DNA from: Ardenticatenaceae bacterium
GTDB taxonomy: Bacteria; Chloroflexota; Anaerolineae; Promineifilales; Promineifilaceae
Direction of reading: 5' to 3'
Length of the DNA: 64,000 nucleotides
Assembly (NCBI GenBank): GCA_020634235.1
Contig: JACKCB010000003.1
Location: 62,001 to 126,000, forward strand
Both the position numbers and the translations under genes were made by a program. Positions 16,676-24,294 of this stretch are shown here, piece after piece. The notes below the pieces were generated by a model, which did no database searches, had not been told where the DNA came from, and was given only the letters and a program-made list of their open reading frames with translations. Within the stretch, counting starts at the first letter, position 1. Each line of letters begins with the position of its first letter.

Positions 16676-17242
16676 TCAGGCGCGGCGGCGGCGGAGCAGT
16701 AGGAAGACAAGCAAGAGGACGCCGCCTAGAATGACCGCCGGCACCCAGGGGGGTGGGGGCGGCACGGTGGCCGGTAGTTCGGCCGGCGGTACCTTGGCGG
16801 ACTGCCAGTCGACGGCGGCAGCTTTGCTGTCCGCTGTCAGGGCGTCGGTGAAATCTGCGCCGTGGACGTTCACGGCCATCAGCCGGCTGCCGGTGAGGTC
16901 AGCCCCGGTCAGGTTGGCATCGCTCAGATTGACGCCGGTGAACTTGGCTGAGGTCAGGTGCGCACCGGGCAGGGCTGCGCCTTGCAGGTTGACTCCGGCC
17001 AGGGTGGCCGAATCGAGGTTGGCCCCGGAGAGATCGACCTCTTTCATCTCGGCTCCGGCGAAGGTGGCGTTGGCCAGGTTGGCATTGGTTAGTTGGGCGC
17101 CGGCCATTCTGAGGTTGGTGAATTTGACCCCAGCGAGGTCGATGCCGGTGAGATCGGCCCCGGTCAGGTCATGTTCTTTCTTGATTCTCTCGACGACTTC
17201 TTCGCGCGTGGCGAGTTTGAAGGTGCCATTTCCGTCTGCCAT
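16676..17242 (-). CDS. Pentapeptide-repeat protein with C-terminal membrane anchor
   Basis: A 188-residue protein. Residues about 26-130 are A(D/N)LxG-type pentapeptide repeats (LTGADLTGIDLAGVKF and onward) that fold into a right-handed quadrilateral helix. A Pro-rich spacer (PPPPP), one hydrophobic helix and a basic end (RRRR) follow, as in tail-anchored or sorting-signal proteins. Function is unknown; some pentapeptide proteins protect gyrase, but the membrane tail argues against that here. Confidence 0.85.
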   Translation of the reverse strand: MADGNGTFKLATREEVVERIKKEHDLTGADLTGIDLAGVKFTNLRMAGAQLTNANLANATFAGAEMKEVDLSGANLDSATLAGVNLQGAALPGAHLTSAKFTGVNLSDANLTGADLTGSRLMAVNVHGADFTDALTADSKAAAVDWQSAKVPPAELPATVPPPPPWVPAVILGGVLLLVFLLLRRRRA

Positions 17243-17377
17243 AGGGGGATACTCCTTTGCCGGCCCCGGCCGGGTTGGTGACCGGGCGGGGGCTCGTGGC
17301 CATGTCTATTGGGGTGAAGGTTGGATGGTGCAGCCGGTATCTGTTTGTGGTCTGTCACCTGGAAATCATTGTACCAT

Positions 17378-17393
17378 ATTCCCGGCCGGGAAT
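17378..17393. promoter_or_regulatory. 16-bp perfect palindrome upstream of the pentapeptide gene
   Basis: ATTCCCGGCCGGGAAT. On the minus strand it lies just before a TACAAT (-10-like) at about 17374-17369, so it would overlap the -35 region. It contains the dispersed CCGGCCGG core. Confidence 0.35.
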
Positions 17394-17432
17394 TGTGAGT
17401 GGTTGATGATGAGCGGTGGGTGGGGAAAAGAA

Positions 17433-17464
17433 AAGCGGGTTCGCCCCGGCCGGGGAACCCGCTT
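17433..17464 (-). terminator. Terminator of the DsbA-VKOR unit
   Basis: AAGCGGGTTC ... GAACCCGCTT, a perfect 10-bp stem whose loop is a copy of the CCCCGGCCGGG palindrome. On the minus strand it is followed by TTTTCTTTT. It lies 29 bases after the VKOR stop. Confidence 0.8.
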
Positions 17465-17493
17465 GCTTGTACCTTGCGATGATGAGAAGTGAG

Positions 17494-17955
17494 TTACCCG
17501 GCCGGGGCGCGACGGCTGGCGAGCAGGTAGCTGACCGCCAGAATGAACATCACGGTGATGATGGCCGCTGAGACCAGGCAATACTGGCAGAAGGCGTGAA
17601 TCACAAACATCTCTTGCAGGGTGAGGAAGGCCGTGAAGGCAAAGCCCAGACTGAGCACACCGATCATCAATTCGGCCATATTTTCTTCCACGATGGGCAA
17701 CCAATCCTTCAACCAGGTCAGCAAAAAGATGGTGATATAGCCGATCAGGCCGATGAGGGCGACCGGGATGCCCTGGATGGCTGAATAGGGTGAGGCCGGA
17801 CCGCTGACCTGGCCGCAGTCGAAGAACTCGTTGACGCCGCAGGCCGGAAAAACGGCGGCCTTGTGAAACAGCCAGAGGTAGTAAGCCACAAACATGCCCG
17901 CCACCGATAGGAGCTGGATGATTCTGATTTGCCAGTCGTTTGTGCGGATTTGCAT
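17494..17955 (-). CDS. Vitamin K epoxide reductase family protein (VKOR)
   Basis: A 153-residue membrane protein with about four helices. Redox cysteines appear in ACGVNEFFDCGQV (loop pair) and CQYC (active site), with the conserved Ser/Pro region between. Bacterial VKOR reoxidises DsbA-like thiol oxidases using quinone. The DsbA-like gene is 3 bases upstream on the same strand, the classic partnership for disulfide formation outside the membrane. Confidence 0.92.
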   Translation of the reverse strand: MQIRTNDWQIRIIQLLSVAGMFVAYYLWLFHKAAVFPACGVNEFFDCGQVSGPASPYSAIQGIPVALIGLIGYITIFLLTWLKDWLPIVEENMAELMIGVLSLGFAFTAFLTLQEMFVIHAFCQYCLVSAAIITVMFILAVSYLLASRRAPAG

Positions 17956-17958
17956 TTT

Positions 17959-18663
17959 TTATTGCCCCAGGCGCGGCTCAATAAGCTGCTGAATCTGTTG
18001 GAAGGAGCCGATGTTGGTGTATACCTGGCCATCTATGACGAACGAAGGCGTGGAGTTGACGCCGGCCAGGCGGACGGCATCCAGGTTGGCATTGACATCG
18101 CTGCGAAACCGGCCTTCCTCCAGGCATTGATCTAATTTATCCAGGTCCGCGCCGATTTCTTCGGCGACCTGGTCAAAGCCGGCGCGCTGGAAGGCGACGT
18201 CGCTGGTCTGGATGCGGAACATGCCCAGGTGGAATGGGTAGAAGAGGTCGCCGGTGGTGTCTTGATCGGCGATGCACAGGGCGGCCATGGAGGTAGGGAC
18301 GGAGCGGGATTCGAATTGGGGTAGGGAGTAGGGTAAGTGCACCCAGCGGACCTGGCCGGTGTTGACGTAGGTCTCGCGGATCTGATCGGCTACGGTGAGG
18401 TTGAAGTTGGCGCAGGCGGAGCAGGCATAATCGGAGACTTCGATCACGGTGACGGGGGCGTTTTCGTCTCCTTCGAAGACGCAGCGCTGGGGATTGCTGT
18501 TGCAGTAATCGAGCAGGTTCACCGGCTCGGGCTGCTGCAGCGAGAGGTAGAGCAGGGCAAACAGAGCGACGACGCCGGCGACAATAACGCCGCCTATGAG
18601 ATACCAGTTGGTGCCTTTTTGGGCTGCCTTGGGGGTTGCCTGGCGTTTGACTACTTTGGCCAT
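17959..18663 (-). CDS. Membrane-anchored DsbA-like thiol oxidase
   Basis: A 234-residue protein with a transmembrane anchor at about 20-42 and a thioredoxin-like domain (VTVIEVSDYACSAC, active-site Cys81 and Cys84; cis-Pro in NSTPSFVIDG). An extra Cys pair at 54 and 61 precedes the domain. The start at 18663 follows GGAGAAG; the longer frame to 18828 has no support. It works with the adjacent VKOR gene to introduce disulfides in exported proteins. Confidence 0.92.
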   Translation of the reverse strand: MAKVVKRQATPKAAQKGTNWYLIGGVIVAGVVALFALLYLSLQQPEPVNLLDYCNSNPQRCVFEGDENAPVTVIEVSDYACSACANFNLTVADQIRETYVNTGQVRWVHLPYSLPQFESRSVPTSMAALCIADQDTTGDLFYPFHLGMFRIQTSDVAFQRAGFDQVAEEIGADLDKLDQCLEEGRFRSDVNANLDAVRLAGVNSTPSFVIDGQVYTNIGSFQQIQQLIEPRLGQ

Positions 18664-18856
18664 TGAGACTTCTCCTTCGATGGGTGTGATTGTCTTATCC
18701 CGGCCGGGGAAAGACGGCGTTTTGTCGGATCCCGGCCGGGGTCTGCTACCAGAATACCTGCCCGGCCGGTGTCGTTTGGCCGAGCAGGGGCATATTTTAC
18801 CGAAAGTTGCGGGTAAGGGTAGCGGCAAGGGCGCGCCGGGCTACCCCTTTTTTGGT

Positions 18857-20869
18857 TTACTCATCTTGCAGCGCCGCTTCCGGCCGGGGGCGGAACTGGG
18901 TTTCGTAGAGCGAGGCGTACAGACCACCCTGCGCCAGCAGCGCCTGATGGTTGCCCTGCTCCACCAGGTGGCCCTGATCCAACACCAGGATCAGGTCGGC
19001 GGCCAGGATGGTGGCCAGCCGGTGGGCAATGACCAGGCTGGTGCGCCCCTGCATCACCCGCTGCAGCGCCTCCTGGATGAGCGCTTCTGACAGCGAGTCC
19101 AGGTGCGAGGTGGCTTCATCCAGCACCAGGATGCGCGGGTCTTTGAGGATGACGCGGGCGATGGCCATGCGCTGCCGTTCGCCGCCGCTCAGCCGGTAGC
19201 CACGCTCGCCCACCACTGTCTCGTAGCCATCGGGCAGGCTGGCGATGAAGTCGTGGATGTTGGCGGCGCGGGCGGCGGCGATCATTTCGCTGTCGCTGGC
19301 CCCCGGCCGGGCATAGAGCAGGTTGGCGCGAATGGTGTCGTAGAATAGATAGGTATCCTGGGTGACCATGCCGATATTGGCCGATAGCGAGGCCAGGGTA
19401 ACGTCTTGAATGTCCTGGCCGTCGATGAGCACCCGGCCGGTGTCCGGGTCGTAGAGCCGGGGAATAAGGTAGGTGATGGTCGTCTTACCGGCCCCGCTGG
19501 GGCCAACCAGGGCCACAAGCTGGCCGGGCTTGATGTGGAAGCTGACCTCTTGCAGGGCCATGCGCCGCTGAGGGGCCGGCATCTCAGAGTCAGGCTCCTC
19601 TGGTTTGTTGTCCTCATCCAGCAAGGGTAGCTGGCCGGGCGTCGCGTGACCGTTGCTCTCGGCTTTTTGTTTGCCGCGCTTCAGGTGGGCAGCGCTGCCG
19701 CCCCAGGTGAAGCGGGCAACTTCCTCCAACCCGGCCGGGGTCTGTTCATCGACCTTGGCATAGGCAAAAGAAACATGGTCGAAGGCAAGCTCCCCCTGCA
19801 CAGTGGGTAGATGCCGGGCATTGGGCTTTTCCTGGATTTCCACGGGGATGTCCAGGGCTTCAAAGACGCGCTCGAAGCTCACCATGCTTTGGGCAAACTC
19901 CACCGGAGCGTTGGTGATGGCCATGAGCGGCCCGTAGAGCTGCGAAAGATACGCGCCAAAGGCCACGATGGTGCCCACGGTGAATTCGCCGCGCAGCACC
20001 AACAGACCGCCTACCCAGTAGACGGCCGCCGTGCCTACCGCCCCAATCACACTGAGCATGACAAAGAACCAGCGCCCGACCACGGCCGAACGGACACCGA
20101 TATCCCGTACTTTGGCCGCTTCGTGGCTCAGGCGACCCATCTCGTGTTGCTCGCGGCCAAACAGCTTCACCAGCAGCGCGCCGCTGACGTTCAGCGTCTC
20201 GTTCATGACCGCATTCATCTCAGCATTGTGCTCCATGGATTGGCGGCGCAGGCGGCGCAAGATGCGGCCCACACGGCGGGCCGGCAGGATGAAAAGCGGC
20301 AGAATGGCCAATCCCAAGATGGTCAGCCGCCACTCCAGGGCGATCATGACCGCCAGGGTCAGGACGACCTGGAAGACGTTGGAGATGATGGTGACGAGGG
20401 TGCCGGTAACGGCCCCTTGCGCGCCGACCACGTCGTTGTTCATGCGCGACATTAGCTCACCGGTGCGGGTGTTGGTGAAGAAGCGCAGCGACATGCGCTG
20501 CATGTGACCATACAGCGTGCGGCGCAGGTCGTAGATGATGCCTTCGCCTACCTGAGAGCTGATGCTGCGCTGCAAGACGCCGATGGCCCCATTGACCAGG
20601 GGAATGCTGATCAGGCCCAGGGCCAGCCAGGTGAGCAGGCGTTGATTGCCTTGTGGCAGGGCAACGTCGATGAGCTGGCGGGTGAGTAAGGGTGAGAACA
20701 GGCCGATGAGGGAGCTGATGAAGATGGTGATGAGGAGCCAGAAGACCTTCCACTGGTAGGGTCGGGCAAACTGCCAGACGCGCCCCAGGAGTTCGCGGGT
20801 GACGTAGGGACGGTCTTGTTTTTCGTCGTGGCTGATGTAGGCCCACCAGCCGCCACCGTGAAAGCCCAT
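18857..20869 (-). CDS. ABC exporter, fused membrane and ATPase domains (MsbA-like)
   Basis: A 670-residue half-transporter with six-helix ABC membrane domain (about 35-350) and nucleotide-binding domain. Walker A is GPSGAGKTT, signature LSGGERQRMAIARVIL, Walker B ILVLDEATSHLD, and the H-loop is in IAHRL. An insertion of about 60 charged residues (HLKRGKQKAESNGH and onward) splits the linker before the NBD. The start at 20869 follows GGAAGGA; the frame further upstream is unsupported. A TTGACA-type promoter lies at 21002-20974. It may export lipid, peptide or drug. Confidence 0.9.
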   Translation of the reverse strand: MGFHGGGWWAYISHDEKQDRPYVTRELLGRVWQFARPYQWKVFWLLITIFISSLIGLFSPLLTRQLIDVALPQGNQRLLTWLALGLISIPLVNGAIGVLQRSISSQVGEGIIYDLRRTLYGHMQRMSLRFFTNTRTGELMSRMNNDVVGAQGAVTGTLVTIISNVFQVVLTLAVMIALEWRLTILGLAILPLFILPARRVGRILRRLRRQSMEHNAEMNAVMNETLNVSGALLVKLFGREQHEMGRLSHEAAKVRDIGVRSAVVGRWFFVMLSVIGAVGTAAVYWVGGLLVLRGEFTVGTIVAFGAYLSQLYGPLMAITNAPVEFAQSMVSFERVFEALDIPVEIQEKPNARHLPTVQGELAFDHVSFAYAKVDEQTPAGLEEVARFTWGGSAAHLKRGKQKAESNGHATPGQLPLLDEDNKPEEPDSEMPAPQRRMALQEVSFHIKPGQLVALVGPSGAGKTTITYLIPRLYDPDTGRVLIDGQDIQDVTLASLSANIGMVTQDTYLFYDTIRANLLYARPGASDSEMIAAARAANIHDFIASLPDGYETVVGERGYRLSGGERQRMAIARVILKDPRILVLDEATSHLDSLSEALIQEALQRVMQGRTSLVIAHRLATILAADLILVLDQGHLVEQGNHQALLAQGGLYASLYETQFRPRPEAALQDE

Positions 20870-20973
20870 ATTTTCCTTCCTGGCAGGCTGCGCAGCCCAA
20901 AGAGGGCGCTTGCGCGCTGGCACTGATGTGGGGGCGTGACCTGCGGCTAGAAATGTGGTGTGGATTGGTCGCA

Positions 20974-21002
20974 ATAATCCGCGCTTTGCTGCTTATTGTC
21001 AA
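20974..21002 (-). promoter_or_regulatory. Promoter of the ABC exporter
   Basis: Minus strand: perfect TTGACA (21002-20997), 17-base spacer, GATTAT (20979-20974). It leaves about 95 bases of leader before the ATG at 20869. Confidence 0.6.
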
Positions 21003-21131
21003 TCTTGTTGGCCCCGGTTTGGGGCAATGCTATGGCCAATGTGATGGAGCGATGGTTTTGAGGCCGGCCAGGCGTTGGTGGGAATACGGGATTAGCGCCC
21101 CGGCCGGGGGTGGTGGGAGGAAGGCAACAAA

Positions 21132-21174
21132 AAAAGGTCGTCTGCGCTGTAGCCAGCAAAACAGACGACCTTTT
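21132..21174 (-). terminator. Terminator of the RRM protein gene
   Basis: AAAAGGTCGTCTG paired with CAGACGACCTTTT (13-bp perfect stem, 17-base loop). On the minus strand it is followed by a run of seven T. It can also act weakly on the plus strand. Confidence 0.9.
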
Positions 21175-21259
21175 GCTAATCATTGTCGAGTCTTTGGGGA
21201 TTCAGCGGCGCATGGGGTGGAGACCCGGCCGGGGAACCCCAAAGTACCAACCTACACAA

Positions 21260-21622
21260 TTACCAGCGATTGCCGCCGCCACTTGAATAGTCATTGCGCT
21301 TGCTATTGCGGTTTGAGCCTTTACGCTGACCACCGCCGCTGCCACCACGACCACCACCGTAGCCGCCGCCCCGCTCTTCTTTTGGTCTGGCCTCATTGAC
21401 GCGCAGATTTCGCCCGTCCACTTCTTTGCCGTCCAGTGCCGCGATGGCTTTGTCGGCCGCCGATGCCGGCATTTCGACAAAGCAAAAACCTCGGAACTGG
21501 CCGGTATCACGGTCTGTGATCATCGCAATGGATTCAACAGTACCATACGCAGCGAATAACTCGCGCACCTGGTCTTCAGTTGCCTGAAAGGCCAGGTTTC
21601 CCACATAGATTTTCTTGGCCAA
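21260..21622 (-). CDS. RNA-recognition-motif (RRM) protein
   Basis: A 120-residue RNA-binding protein: RNP2 IYVGNL and RNP1 RGFCFVEM in an RRM of about 75 residues, then a Gly/Arg/Ser/Asn-rich tail, as in cyanobacterial and other bacterial Rbp proteins that are often cold-induced. The start is taken as TTG at 21622 (LAKKIYVGNL) because GGAGAG sits 9 bases upstream and no in-frame ATG is closer; the frame continuing to 21664 lacks a ribosome site. A promoter with a palindromic spacer lies 30-58 bases upstream. Confidence 0.9.
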   Translation of the reverse strand: MAKKIYVGNLAFQATEDQVRELFAAYGTVESIAMITDRDTGQFRGFCFVEMPASAADKAIAALDGKEVDGRNLRVNEARPKEERGGGYGGGRGGSGGGQRKGSNRNSKRNDYSSGGGNRW

Positions 21623-21651
21623 CGAACATTCTCTCCAGAGTATTATTTGCC

Positions 21652-21680
21652 ATGATACGACCACGCAATTGCGTGCGCAA
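21652..21680 (-). promoter_or_regulatory. Promoter of the RRM gene with palindromic spacer
   Basis: Minus strand: TTGCGC (21680-21675), 17-base spacer, TATCAT (21657-21652). The spacer holds the perfect palindrome CACGCAATTGCGTG (21662-21675), a good operator candidate. Confidence 0.5.
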
Positions 21681-22049
21681 CATGGACACGGTGGATAAAA
21701 AAAGTAATTTGCTCAACGAGTGGGGGCAATGCGGTTAACCAAAGGCCGCAGGTTGCAGCTCCAGGAAATTGAGTCAATACAATCGCCTACTAGAATAACC
21801 TATTCGCCGAAGAATGTCCAGTTTCCTGCGGGCTCTCATTGCTGTCTCATTACAATCGCTCTTGAAACGGCCAGCGCGTATAGCTCCGGCCCGGATTTGG
21901 TGGCATAATTGACGATTGTTGGTGGCGTGGCCGCCGGGAATTGTGACCGATAACTGTATTGTAAGGTAAGCCTGCCATCATAATACCTGTTACGCGTGCG
22001 CCGGGCGTGGTTGTTGGTTGTCATCTGGCTGCGGCCCGGCGCGTTTATG

Positions 22050-22079
22050 TTGTTATGGCATGGGTCTCACCGGTACTAT
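22050..22079 (+). promoter_or_regulatory. Candidate promoter of the exopolysaccharide locus
   Basis: TTGTTA (22050-22055), 18-base spacer, TACTAT (22074-22079), about 40 bases before the first gene. Confidence 0.4.
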
Positions 22080-22120
22080 AGACAGGCGAGGGCAATTATA
22101 ACGGTACAAGTGGAGCGCAA

Positions 22121-23251
22121 ATGATACGACTTATTCTTCTCCGACTACTTGAAAGCTATTTTCGCCATCGCTGGCTTTATCTGCTGCCGATTGTCCTGAT
22201 GAGTGCCCTGGCGCTGCTTTCAGTATTGAATGCTCGACCGAAGTATCAGGCTGATGGCGTGCTTTATGTGCAGGCGGATTCGCTGCTCTCTTCGCTGACC
22301 GACGTACGGGCGAACAGCGCGTCGTGGTGGGTTACGCCGGCCCAGGCAACCATGGGCGACTTGAATGAACTGCTGCAAACGGATGCATTTATCCGCTCTG
22401 TCATTCGGCCGACCAAGCTTGAGGCGGAGATGGATCAGGGACCTGATGTGGTGAATAACATCTTGCAGGAGACGCGCAAGAACATTTGGGTTTATCCGGT
22501 GGGGGATAATCATTTGCAGGTGGTGGCTACCAGCGAAGACCCACAAGTTGCCTTTGAGCTGGTGAATGCGACGGTTGAAGGTTATCTTCAGTGGCAGATT
22601 AATGCCAAGCGGGCGGATAGCCAGACGGCGCAATCGTTTTTTGAGGATGTGATTCAGACGTATGAGACGGAGCTGGCCGATGCGCGTGACGCGATGCGTG
22701 TTTACCTGGAGGCGCATCCTGAACCAGTGCGGGGCACGCGTTCTGGTATTGAGCAGTTAGAAGTAACCCGCTTGCAGAGTGCCATTGACCTTGCGGCTTC
22801 CCGTTATGCCAGCGCGCTGGATAAGGAAGAGAACACGCGATTGGCCATGGCGCAGATTGAGAGCGAGATGCGCCAATCCTATCTGCTGATTGATGCGCCG
22901 ATCTTGCCGGACCGGCCGGTGGTGTCGTTGAGGCAGACGGCGGTCAATATGGCCATTTTCGTGGCGGTGGGTGTGGTGATTTCCGGGGGGGCGATTGTGG
23001 GTGGCGCGCTGCTGGACCGTAGTTTCCGCTTCCCGGTGGATGTGGTTAGCCGGTTGGATCTGCCCGTGCTGACGATTGTGCCGGACACAACCCCTAAGAT
23101 GAAACGCCGCTGGTTGCGCCGCCGCGCCCCGGCCGGGGCGGGTGCAGCCGCGGGTAGTACAACCCCGGCCGGGCGGCCAGCCTATACCGCCGCGCTGGTG
23201 GCCGAGTCTGAACCGTATGACGCCCCGCAGCAGGTAGACCCCGTCCATTAA
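22121..23251 (+). CDS. Wzz-like polysaccharide copolymerase / chain-length determinant
   Basis: A 376-residue protein with an N-terminal transmembrane helix (about 18-37), a periplasmic or external domain rich in helix (about 40-280) and a second helix (about 285-305), the Wzz/PCP topology. A cytoplasmic tail follows with basic residues and Pro-Ala-Gly runs coming from the CCGGCCGG palindrome. It sets polymer chain length together with the ATPase-like protein encoded next. GGAG precedes the ATG. Confidence 0.8.
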   Translation: MIRLILLRLLESYFRHRWLYLLPIVLMSALALLSVLNARPKYQADGVLYVQADSLLSSLTDVRANSASWWVTPAQATMGDLNELLQTDAFIRSVIRPTKLEAEMDQGPDVVNNILQETRKNIWVYPVGDNHLQVVATSEDPQVAFELVNATVEGYLQWQINAKRADSQTAQSFFEDVIQTYETELADARDAMRVYLEAHPEPVRGTRSGIEQLEVTRLQSAIDLAASRYASALDKEENTRLAMAQIESEMRQSYLLIDAPILPDRPVVSLRQTAVNMAIFVAVGVVISGGAIVGGALLDRSFRFPVDVVSRLDLPVLTIVPDTTPKMKRRWLRRRAPAGAGAAAGSTTPAGRPAYTAALVAESEPYDAPQQVDPVH

Positions 23252-23411
23252 GATGACCAGCCGACGAGTGACGGACCCGGCCGGGGTCTGGGAGCGTGCT
23301 GCTGCCCGCCGCCTACCGAAATGTCGCCGGCCGGAAGTAGTGTTGGCAAAGGTATCCCTACCGGTTAGAACCGGCCGGTAGGTGCGTGCATTCTACGGAG
23401 CAAGCCTGGCT

Positions 23412-24125
23412 ATGAAACGAAAGAAGAAACAGCAACTAATAGAGCCGCCACTGCCACTGACGCTGTCGTCGATTGATGGCACCCCGGCGCACGTGTTTCC
23501 CAATGCCCAGGTGGAGAGCCTGCGGCAATTGTTGACCCGGCTGGATCAGAAGGAACAAGTTCCGGGACGCCTGGGGGTTGTGGCTGCGCTGCGCCAGGAG
23601 GGGGTGACGAACACGGCCATGGCGCTGGCGGCAACACTGGCCAACGATCAGCTGAAGCGGGTATGCGTGCTTGATCTAAACTGGTACTGGCCATCTGAGT
23701 CGCCGCTGGTAGCCCCGGATAACCCTGGCCTGGCGGCAGTCCTGGGCAACGAGGCCGCCCTGGAGGACGTGATTGCGCCGTCGGGGTGGTCGAACCTGGT
23801 GTTGATCCCGGCCGGGAAGCTAGCTCGCCCGAATCGACCCGTCATGGCCCGCAGCCAGGCTCTGCGTGAACTCCTCAATGAACTGGACCAGCGCTACGAC
23901 CACCTCATCCTCGACATCCCAGCTATCCTGGCCACCAACGACAGCGTGCCCCTGGCCTCCTTGAGCGACGCTTGCTGCCTGGTCATTCGCCAGGGGGTAA
24001 CCCCGGTGGAAGATGTTCGCCTGGCGCTTGATGAGATAGAGCACCTCACCATTCTGGGTACCGTGCTGAACCAGGCGCACTATGCTACGCCCGCGGTTAT
24101 TCTGAAGTTCATTCCCACCAGATAG
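23412..24125 (+). CDS. BY-kinase-like (CpsD/CapB) ATPase homologue with degenerate Walker A
   Basis: A 237-residue MinD/ParA-type fold as in bacterial tyrosine kinases that pair with Wzz proteins. The Walker A region reads RQEGVTNTAMALA where kinases have xEGKTTTA, so the catalytic Lys is Val. Walker A' (CVLDLNWYWPSE) and Walker B (HLILDIPAI) strands are recognisable, but the C-terminal tyrosine cluster is absent. ATG 23412 follows GGAG; a GTG at 23382 would add ten residues. It probably acts as a structural partner of the copolymerase rather than a kinase. Confidence 0.75.
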   Translation: MKRKKKQQLIEPPLPLTLSSIDGTPAHVFPNAQVESLRQLLTRLDQKEQVPGRLGVVAALRQEGVTNTAMALAATLANDQLKRVCVLDLNWYWPSESPLVAPDNPGLAAVLGNEAALEDVIAPSGWSNLVLIPAGKLARPNRPVMARSQALRELLNELDQRYDHLILDIPAILATNDSVPLASLSDACCLVIRQGVTPVEDVRLALDEIEHLTILGTVLNQAHYATPAVILKFIPTR

Positions 24126-24127
24126 CA

Positions 24128-24271
24128 ATGAAACTCTTTATTGCCTTTCTCTTACTTGTTTTCTTGGGCGGCATGTTCTTGTGGAAAGCCCCATCCCGGC
24201 AGCGATCCTGGCTTCTGCTGGGCCTTTGCCTGCTGCTTACTTTTGCCTACTACTTCCTGAACCAGATATAG
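24128..24271 (+). CDS. Small membrane protein, 47 residues
   Basis: ATG at 24128, two bases after the preceding stop. The product starts MKLFIAFLLLVFLGGMFLWK, has a short polar turn (APSRQRS) and a second hydrophobic segment ending YYFLNQI: two transmembrane helices. Tight spacing inside the operon supports it as a real gene. No family recognised; possibly an accessory subunit of the copolymerase or polymerase. Confidence 0.6.
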   Translation: MKLFIAFLLLVFLGGMFLWKAPSRQRSWLLLGLCLLLTFAYYFLNQI

Positions 24272-24294
24272 TCCCGATCGCAGCATAAAGCCAC

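Larger units (their letters stand above)
20870..21259. other. Intergenic region between exporter and RRM gene
   Basis: A 390-base gap. It contains the exporter promoter (20974-21002), two CCGGCCGG copies and the terminator of the RRM gene (21132-21174). No further gene seen. Confidence 0.6.
21623..22120. other. Intergenic region before the exopolysaccharide locus
   Basis: A 498-base gap, less GC-rich than the surrounding genes, between divergent units. It holds the RRM promoter and a candidate promoter for the locus. A 62-codon frame at 21720-21908 has no ribosome site or recognisable content and is not called. Confidence 0.6.
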
